Shown: positions 58,783 to 64,000 of the stretch, piece after piece
Layout: every line of letters begins with the position of its first letter
How positions within the stretch are numbered: the stretch's first letter is position 1
DNA from: Paracoccus aminovorans
GTDB taxonomy: Bacteria > Pseudomonadota > Alphaproteobacteria > Rhodobacterales > Rhodobacteraceae
Length of the DNA stretch: 64,000 nucleotides
Direction: 5' to 3'
NCBI RefSeq assembly: GCF_900005615.1
Contig: NZ_LN832559.1
Location: 2,991,001 to 3,055,000, forward strand
Notes under the pieces: generated by a model
Told to the model about the DNA's origin: nothing
What the model saw: the letters and a program-made list of their open reading frames with translations, nothing else
Database searches by the model: none
Made by a program: the position numbers and the translations under genes

Positions 58783-59763
58783 TCAGGCGCGCGGCTGCAT
58801 CGCTGTCAGCGCGATGTCGCCCACCCGCAGGCCCTGCACGCCCAGCAACCGCCCGACCGCCAGCCCGTCCATGCGGATCAGGGTCGAGCCGTCGGCATGC
58901 AGGTCCAGCGTCACCTCGGGAACGGTGCCATCGCCCGGATCCTCGTAGCGCAGCTCCAGCCGGTCCTCGATCAGGTTGAAGTCGCCGATCACCGGCACAT
59001 GTTCGCCCGGATCCTCCAGCGCCGGATCGGGGGCGCCCAGAACGAACAGATCCTCGCCCTCGCCGCCCTCGGCGAAATCGCCGGCGCCCGGCATCAGCGT
59101 GTCGTTGCCGGCACCGCCGTGCAGCCAGGCCGCATCGGGATGCGCCGAGCCGATCAGCAGGTCGTCGCCGTCGCCGCCGTCCAGATCGTCGGTGCCGCGA
59201 CCGGCGACCAGCGTGTCGTTGCCGGCGTTGCCGGTGATCCAGTCGTCGCCGGCACCGCCGGTCAGGTAGTCGTCGCCCTCGCCGCCGAAAATGGTGTCGT
59301 CGCCGTCGCCGCCGTGGACGGTGTCGTTGCCGCCTTGCCCGGAGAGGTAGTCGTCGCCCGCGCCGCCCTCGATCGAGTCGTCGCCGCCCGGGCCGTAATC
59401 GCCGTCGCCATAGATCCAGTCGGTGCCGTCGCCGCCAAGCAGCGTGTCGTTGCCAAGGCCGCCATGCAGGTCGTCATTGCCGCCGTGGCCAGTCAGCAGG
59501 TCGTCGCCGTCGCCGCCCGCCAGCCAGTCCGCACCCTCGGTGCCCTCCGCGGTCAGCCCCTCGGGTCCATCCGGGTCGGAATCGGTCGGATCCGGGTTGT
59601 CCGGATCCTCTTCCTCGGGGTCGGGTCGGGTCATGGCGGTGACATCGACAGCCAAACCGACAAACAGCAGACTGATCAGGCTCCCCAAGAGCAACATGAT
59701 GACACCATAAACGAATCGCACAACCTTTACGGGCACGATAGCCGCTGGCGCCTGACTGCGCAT
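58783..59763 (-). CDS. Membrane-anchored RTX (hemolysin-type Ca-binding repeat) protein
   Basis: 326 residues from ATG 59763. A short N-terminus leads to one hydrophobic helix ([22 protein letters not shown]), an acidic Asp/Pro linker ([20 protein letters not shown]), then about a dozen GGxGxDxLx nonapeptides ([20 protein letters not shown]) that form a Ca2+ beta-roll, and a C-terminal domain. RTX proteins usually leave by type I secretion with a C-terminal signal; the N-terminal helix here suggests anchoring instead. An upstream ATG at 59817 is in frame but less likely. Function unknown. Confidence 0.88.
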   Translation of the reverse strand: MRSQAPAAIVPVKVVRFVYGVIMLLLGSLISLLFVGLAVDVTAMTRPDPEEEDPDNPDPTDSDPDGPEGLTAEGTEGADWLAGGDGDDLLTGHGGNDDLHGGLGNDTLLGGDGTDWIYGDGDYGPGGDDSIEGGAGDDYLSGQGGNDTVHGGDGDDTIFGGEGDDYLTGGAGDDWITGNAGNDTLVAGRGTDDLDGGDGDDLLIGSAHPDAAWLHGGAGNDTLMPGAGDFAEGGEGEDLFVLGAPDPALEDPGEHVPVIGDFNLIEDRLELRYEDPGDGTVPEVTLDLHADGSTLIRMDGLAVGRLLGVQGLRVGDIALTAMQPRA

Positions 59764-59893
59764 CCTGTTTGTTAAGAGAGGGTTAATACCGGTTTCGCGC
59801 GTGACTCCGAATTGCAACGCGGCCCGATGCCGGCCCCCTCAACCGAAGATGGAATACCTTGGACTCGGCGGCCGGCCTTTGGATTTAGGGGCG

Positions 59894-60547
59894 TCAGCCG
59901 TAGTCGCGGGCACCGAAGATCGCGCTGCCGACGCGGATATGGGTGGCGCCCTCGGCGATCGCGGTTTCGAAATCGGCGCTCATACCCATCGACAGGCCGG
60001 CGAGCCCGTTGCGGGCGGCGATCCCGCGCAGGGCGCGGAAATGCGGGACGGGGTCGGCGTCTTCGGGCGGGATGCACATCAGCCCCCGGATCGTCAGGTC
60101 CAGCGCTTGGCAATCGGCGACGAAAGCGTCGGCATCGCCGGGCAGGATGCCGGCCTTCTGCGGCTCGGCCCCGATGTTCACCTGCACGAAAAGCTGCGGG
60201 CAGGTGCCGCGCTGCTGGACCTGGCGCGCCAGTTTCTGGGCCAGCGACGGCCGGTCCAGGGTGTGGATGGCGTCGAAGAGCTCCAGCGCGGGCTTCAGCT
60301 TGTTGGTCTGCAACGGGCCGATCATGTGCAGCTCGACGCCCGGAAAGCGGTCGCGCCAGGCCGGCCATTTGGCGGCGGCCTCCTGCACGTAATTCTCGCC
60401 GAAGGTGCGGTGGCCCGCGTCCAGCACCGCCTCGACCCGGCCCTGCGGCTGCACCTTGCTGACGGCGATCAGCGTGACCGCGCCGGCTGCGCGGCCCGAG
60501 GCCGCCTCGGCCGCGGCGATGCGGCGCTTGATGTCATCCAGTCCCAT
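59894..60547 (-). CDS. YggS/PLPBP family PLP-binding protein
   Basis: 217 residues from ATG 60547, single-domain alanine-racemase-like barrel. The PLP Lys is in LIAVSKVQP, with TFGENYVQEAAAKW, HMIGPLQTNKLKPAL, LSMGMSADFETAI and HIRVGSAIFG. These proteins buffer pyridoxal phosphate and affect amino and keto acid balance, without a known reaction. Downstream of the porin, separated from it by a terminator. Confidence 0.96.
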   Translation of the reverse strand: MGLDDIKRRIAAAEAASGRAAGAVTLIAVSKVQPQGRVEAVLDAGHRTFGENYVQEAAAKWPAWRDRFPGVELHMIGPLQTNKLKPALELFDAIHTLDRPSLAQKLARQVQQRGTCPQLFVQVNIGAEPQKAGILPGDADAFVADCQALDLTIRGLMCIPPEDADPVPHFRALRGIAARNGLAGLSMGMSADFETAIAEGATHIRVGSAIFGARDYG

Positions 60548-60568
60548 GTCAGCATGATTCCCAAAAGA

Positions 60569-60595
60569 AAAGAGCGGGCGCAAGGCCCGCTCTTT
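60569..60595 (-). terminator. Terminator of the porin gene
   Basis: A perfect 11-bp stem (AAAGAGCGGGC with GCCCGCTCTTT, five-base loop), running into TTTTCTTTTGG on the minus strand, 21 bases after the porin stop. Confidence 0.92.
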
Positions 60596-60616
60596 CCGGT
60601 TCGTTGTTCTGACGGA

Positions 60617-61576
60617 TCAGAACGAGAACTTGATGCCCATGTCGACGACGGTGTCGTCCAGGTAGTCGGTGTCGATGATGCCACCGGCCAGAACGGCGCC
60701 GCCGCCCAGGTCGTAGTCGGCACCGATGCCGAACGAGTCGTATTTCTCGGTGCCGCCGCCGAACAGGTCGAACTTGTCCTGACGCCAGAAGCCTTTCACG
60801 AGAACCGCGTCGGCTTGATACGAAGCGGCGAGACCAGCGGTGTATTTCCACTCGTCCAGACCGTCGAAACGGTCATCGTAGGACATATAGACACCTTTGA
60901 CGGCGAAGTTGTTGAACTTGCCTTCGGCGCCCAGACCGATTTCGCTCGCATCGCCATGCTTGGCATAGGACAGAGCGGCCCACCAAGTGCTGCCGTCGTA
61001 TTTGGCGGCCAGCGAGTAGGCGGTGTCGCCGGTATCGTCACCGTGAGCATTGGTGCCCGGGGTGGTGTACCACACGGTGTTCACGCCGTCCGAAGCCGAA
61101 GCATACAGCGAGATGTTGTTGACGGTGTATTCGTACAGGATGCTCGGACCCTGGTCGAGGTTCGCACCGTCACCGGTCAGATAGGTGATTTCTTCGATGT
61201 CGTTGGCGAACTGGCCTTCGGTGTAGCCGATTTCGTACAGGTCACCGATCGCAGCTTCCGAAGCCGAGACCACGTCGCCCATCGAGAGCTTGCCGTAGGT
61301 GCCCGAGATCCAGACGGCGCCAGCGGTACCGCGAGCGGCCGAACGGTAGGCGTTGGCGTTGTAGTTTTCCTGGTCGACGCGGAACGAACCACCGAACGAC
61401 AGGCCAGCGTCCGATTCACCGGTCAGGGTAAATTTCACGCGGGCGCGGCTCGAGAACTGCGCGTCGTCGCCGTCATAGATCACACCCATGCGGCCGTCGC
61501 CCGACACGGCGACTTCGGCTGCAGCGACGCCGGCCGTCAGGACCAGGGCGCTGGTGGCGAAAAGAACCTTTTTCAT
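60617..61576 (-). CDS. Gram-negative porin
   Basis: 319 residues from ATG 61576. Signal peptide MKKVLFATSALVLTAGVAAA, then alternating beta strands of a 16-strand trimeric porin of the Rhodobacter/Paracoccus type: VAVSGDGRMGVIYDG, GLSFGGSFRVDQENYNANAY, WISGTYGKLSMGDVVSAS and the terminal Phe (MGIKFSF) needed for BAM recognition. It allows passage of small hydrophilic solutes. Codon use is biased to a few codons, as in highly expressed genes. Confidence 0.94.
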   Translation of the reverse strand: MKKVLFATSALVLTAGVAAAEVAVSGDGRMGVIYDGDDAQFSSRARVKFTLTGESDAGLSFGGSFRVDQENYNANAYRSAARGTAGAVWISGTYGKLSMGDVVSASEAAIGDLYEIGYTEGQFANDIEEITYLTGDGANLDQGPSILYEYTVNNISLYASASDGVNTVWYTTPGTNAHGDDTGDTAYSLAAKYDGSTWWAALSYAKHGDASEIGLGAEGKFNNFAVKGVYMSYDDRFDGLDEWKYTAGLAASYQADAVLVKGFWRQDKFDLFGGGTEKYDSFGIGADYDLGGGAVLAGGIIDTDYLDDTVVDMGIKFSF

Positions 61577-61906
61577 GGTTTTCCCTCTTGTCTCTCTCGT
61601 GTGCCCCAGCCAGAAAACCGTCCGGGGTATGGATGTTGTGTCGCGCTTTACCCCTCGCATTGCAACGGGATCGCATCGGGTTAGCCCGTTTCGGGGTTGC
61701 TGTGATGCACATGGGCCACACCCGCGTTGCAGGCCCGGCGCGCCCGCCCGACGCGGCCGCTGAGCGCCCCGTTCCCGCCTTGCGCGCGCGAGCCATATGA
61801 CCTTCGCGAAACGCCTGGCAAGCGATGCGGCCGGGTTCAGCCCTCTCTTGTGGCAAGGGGCGGAATTGCGCTATGGCTCGCGCAAGGACGATCCGGGGGA
61901 CGACAA
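61577..61906. other. Divergent promoter region between the porin and the DUF3576 gene
   Basis: 330 bases with no supported gene. A GAGGGAAAA-type ribosome site precedes the porin ATG, and the stretch before 61690 is relatively AT-rich, consistent with a long porin 5' leader. No operator could be assigned. Confidence 0.35.
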
Positions 61907-62413
61907 ATGACCAGACGCGCCGCACGGCTGACCGCCGCCCTGCTTATCTCGGCCGGGCTTGCCGCATGTTCGGGCGGCGGCTCGGGCTCGGCCGGGTCCG
62001 CCGGCTCGGCCAGCTCCGGCATGGGCGGCGGCAACAGACCGACCCAGACCAGCCAGCCGCAGCAGCGATCGACGATCTGGGACCTGTTCTCGAATCGCCG
62101 CAACCCGAACGACACGGTGGCGGTGAACAAATATCTGTGGAACGCCAGCCTGGAAGTGCTGAACTTCCTGCCGATCCAGTCCATCGACCCGTTCACCGGC
62201 GTCATCGTCACCGGCTACGGCACGCCCCCGGGCGGCGGGCGGTCCTATCGCGCCACGGTCAACATCACCGACCCGGCGCTGGACGCCCGCGCGCTGAAGC
62301 TGTCGCTGCAGGGCGCCGGCGGCGCGGCGGTCGCCCCCGACACCGTGCGCGCGGTCGAGGACGCGATCCTGACCCGCGCCCGCCAGATGCGCGTGCGGGA
62401 CGGCAAGCTTTAA
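61907..62413 (+). CDS. DUF3576 lipoprotein
   Basis: 168 residues from ATG 61907. The leader MTRRAARLTAALLISAGLAAC ends in a lipobox; a Gly/Ser linker follows. The folded part has TIWDLFSNRRNPNDTVAVNKYLWNASLEVLNFLPI and DPFTGVIVTGYGTPPGG, the signature of DUF3576, an alphaproteobacterial envelope family of unknown role. Just upstream of leuS, with 65 bases between. Confidence 0.85.
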   Translation: MTRRAARLTAALLISAGLAACSGGGSGSAGSAGSASSGMGGGNRPTQTSQPQQRSTIWDLFSNRRNPNDTVAVNKYLWNASLEVLNFLPIQSIDPFTGVIVTGYGTPPGGGRSYRATVNITDPALDARALKLSLQGAGGAAVAPDTVRAVEDAILTRARQMRVRDGKL

Positions 62414-62478
62414 GCCTTCTGGACCTGCATCGGGCAAGCGGCTAAACCCTGCGGGCAATCTGACGCCCGGAGGTTTCC

Positions 62479-64000
62479 ATGCCCTATGATCCCGCAATCA
62501 GCGAGCCGCGCTGGCAAAAGGCGTGGGACGACGCGGAGACCTTCCGCGCGGTGCGGGACGAGCGGCCCAAGTATTACGTCCTGGAAATGTTCCCCTATCC
62601 CTCGGGGCGCATCCACATGGGCCATGTGCGCAACTACACGATGGGCGACGTGGTGGCGCGGTTCAAGCGCGCGCAGGGCTTTTCCGTGCTGCATCCGATG
62701 GGCTGGGACGCCTTCGGCATGCCGGCCGAGAACGCGGCGATGGAGCAGGGCGGCCATCCGCGCGACTGGACCTACGGCAATATCGCCACAATGCGCGGCC
62801 AGTTGAAGCCCTTGGGCCTGTCCATCGACTGGAGCCGTGAGTTCGCCACCTGCGACGACGCCTATGTCGCCCAGCAGCAGGCGCTGTTCCTGGACATGCT
62901 GGACGCCGGGTTGATCACCCGCAAGTCGGCGCAGGTGAACTGGGACCCGGTGGACATGACCGTGCTCGCCAACGAGCAGGTGATCGACGGCAAGGGCTGG
63001 CGGTCCGGCGCCACGGTCGAGCGCAAGGAGCTGACGCAGTGGTTCTTCAAGATCTCGGATTACTCGGACGAGTTGCTGGCGGCGCTGGACGGGCTGGAGG
63101 GCTGGCCGGAAAAGGTGCGGCTGATGCAGGCCAACTGGATCGGCAAGTCGCGCGGGCTGCAATTCCGGTTCCAGACGGTCGATCTGCCCGATTTCCCGCA
63201 GATCGAGGTCTATACCACCCGCCCCGACACGCTGATGGGCGCGAGCTTTGTCGCGCTGTCGCCCGACCATCCGCTGGTCAAGGCGCTGGCCGCCAAGGAT
63301 GCCACGGTCGCCGCTTTCGTCGAGGAATGCCGCAAGATCGGCACCACCGAGGAGGCCATCGAGACCGCGCCGAAGCTGGGTTTCGACACCGGGCTGACGG
63401 TCCGCCACCCGCTGGACCCGGATTGGCAACTGCCGATCTGGATCGCGAATTTCGTGCTGATGGATTACGGCACCGGGGCGATCTTCGGCTCGCCGGCGCA
63501 TGACGAGCGCGACCATGAGTTTGCGGTGAAATACGGCCTGCCGATCCGCGCCACCTTCGGCGAAAAGGATATGACGCTGGAACAGGCCGACGCGCTGGTC
63601 GCGAAAGCGCCCTATGTGCCGCTGAAATCCGAGACCGTGACCTATGTTCGCGGCTTCGCCGGCGCGGCCGACCAGACCGGCGAGGCGGCGGTGGACGCCG
63701 CTATCCAGCATGCCGAAGCCGCCGGCTATGGTGAGGGCGTGACGAAATTCCGCCTGCGTGACTGGGGCATCTCGCGCCAGCGCTATTGGGGCTGCCCGAT
63801 CCCGGTGGTGCATTGCGAAAAATGCGGCACCGTGCCCGAGGCCAAGGCGAACCTGCCGGTGCTGCTGCCGCAGGACGTCAGCTTCGACGTGCCCGGCAAC
63901 CCGCTGGACCGGCACCCGACCTGGCGCAACGCCACCTGCCCGCAATGCGGCGGCCCGGCCCGGCGCGAGACGGACACCATGGACACTTTCGTCGATTCGT
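62479..64000 (+). CDS. leuS: Leucyl-tRNA synthetase, N-terminal 507 residues (runs off the window)
   Basis: ATG 62479 is preceded by CGGAGG. The class I HIGH motif appears as HMGH (46-49), in [17 protein letters not shown]. The CP1 editing domain (about 220-420) has [20 protein letters not shown] and the conserved [16 protein letters not shown] zinc-binding CEKCG and CPQCG pair is seen near residues 445-495. The KMSKS motif lies beyond base 64000. It charges tRNA-Leu. Confidence 0.97.
   Translation, partial: MPYDPAISEPRWQKAWDDAETFRAVRDERPKYYVLEMFPYPSGRIHMGHVRNYTMGDVVARFKRAQGFSVLHPMGWDAFGMPAENAAMEQGGHPRDWTYGNIATMRGQLKPLGLSIDWSREFATCDDAYVAQQQALFLDMLDAGLITRKSAQVNWDPVDMTVLANEQVIDGKGWRSGATVERKELTQWFFKISDYSDELLAALDGLEGWPEKVRLMQANWIGKSRGLQFRFQTVDLPDFPQIEVYTTRPDTLMGASFVALSPDHPLVKALAAKDATVAAFVEECRKIGTTEEAIETAPKLGFDTGLTVRHPLDPDWQLPIWIANFVLMDYGTGAIFGSPAHDERDHEFAVKYGLPIRATFGEKDMTLEQADALVAKAPYVPLKSETVTYVRGFAGAADQTGEAAVDAAIQHAEAAGYGEGVTKFRLRDWGISRQRYWGCPIPVVHCEKCGTVPEAKANLPVLLPQDVSFDVPGNPLDRHPTWRNATCPQCGGPARRETDTMDTFVDS

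Noticed and set aside
59170..59560. Closely spaced GC-rich direct repeats that could suggest a repeat array or CRISPR
   Set aside because: They are the coding sequence of the RTX nonapeptides (GGxGxDxLx) in frame; unit spacing is 27 bases and there are no unique spacers.

Overview
The window looks like a stretch of chromosome from a high-GC alphaproteobacterium of the Rhodobacteraceae, most likely Paracoccus or a close relative. The basis is the very GC-rich codon use, the many stop/start overlaps of the ATGA type, and a set of families typical of this group (DUF3035, DUF1674/SDHAF4, DUF6280, TIGR02186, a PopZ-like protein, a surE-pcm-nlpD run and the lspA-purH-rsmB block). No rRNA, tRNA, CRISPR array or prophage was seen. 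The genus call is inference from gene content, not a database result.

Layout. 1-4.4 kb: end of a leucyl aminopeptidase, an NlpC/P60 hydrolase, a 1.1 kb stretch with no convincing gene, a PQQ sugar dehydrogenase and a DUF3775 protein. 4.4-15.0 kb, minus strand: mutL, a tandem M16 peptidase pair, a DUF3035 lipoprotein, lspA, purH, a heparinase II/III-like protein and rsmB. 15.1-21.7 kb, plus strand: a 57-residue SDHAF4-like gene, an RND efflux pair coupled to selD, a small secreted protein and a thioesterase. 21.7-30.1 kb: FAH hydrolase, a PCMT-like protein, tolC, a PopZ-like protein, the surE-pcm-nlpD run (minus), then a TauE/SafE permease and a TIGR02186 protein. 30.1-37 kb, minus: an IS5-type transposase remnant, a FemAB-like acyltransferase, GDPD, RidA, a YbjN-like protein and smc. 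37-41.7 kb: lrgAB-like genes, then a lower-GC island in which an IS5-family element has split a leucine-rich-repeat/zinc-ribbon gene, then a DUF6280 gene, efp and a small GNAT. 42-53.2 kb: a sugar import and oxidative catabolism locus (chvE-mmsAB-dgoK-dgoA-lactonase-galM-gntR, facing an FAH hydrolase, an SDR and an ALDH). 53.3-64 kb: a 1-Cys peroxiredoxin, a GT8 glycosyltransferase of atypical composition, pnp, an Ala-rich unknown, rpsO, a membrane-anchored RTX protein, a YggS-type PLP protein, a porin, a DUF3576 lipoprotein and the first part of leuS.

How the genes work together. The clearest pathway is sugar uptake through the ChvE/MmsAB ABC importer, mutarotation, lactone opening, phosphorylation of 2-keto-3-deoxy-galactonate and aldol cleavage. 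The dehydratase of that route is not in the window. Envelope functions recur: RND pump plus a separate TolC, LspA, two lipoproteins, an NlpD-like amidase activator, a porin and M16 proteases. The most unusual points are the IS-split LRR gene that can be rebuilt in frame by removing the element and one target duplication, selD translationally coupled to an RND pump, a nearly identical element repeated just after three stop codons, and an unknown gene between rpsO and pnp.
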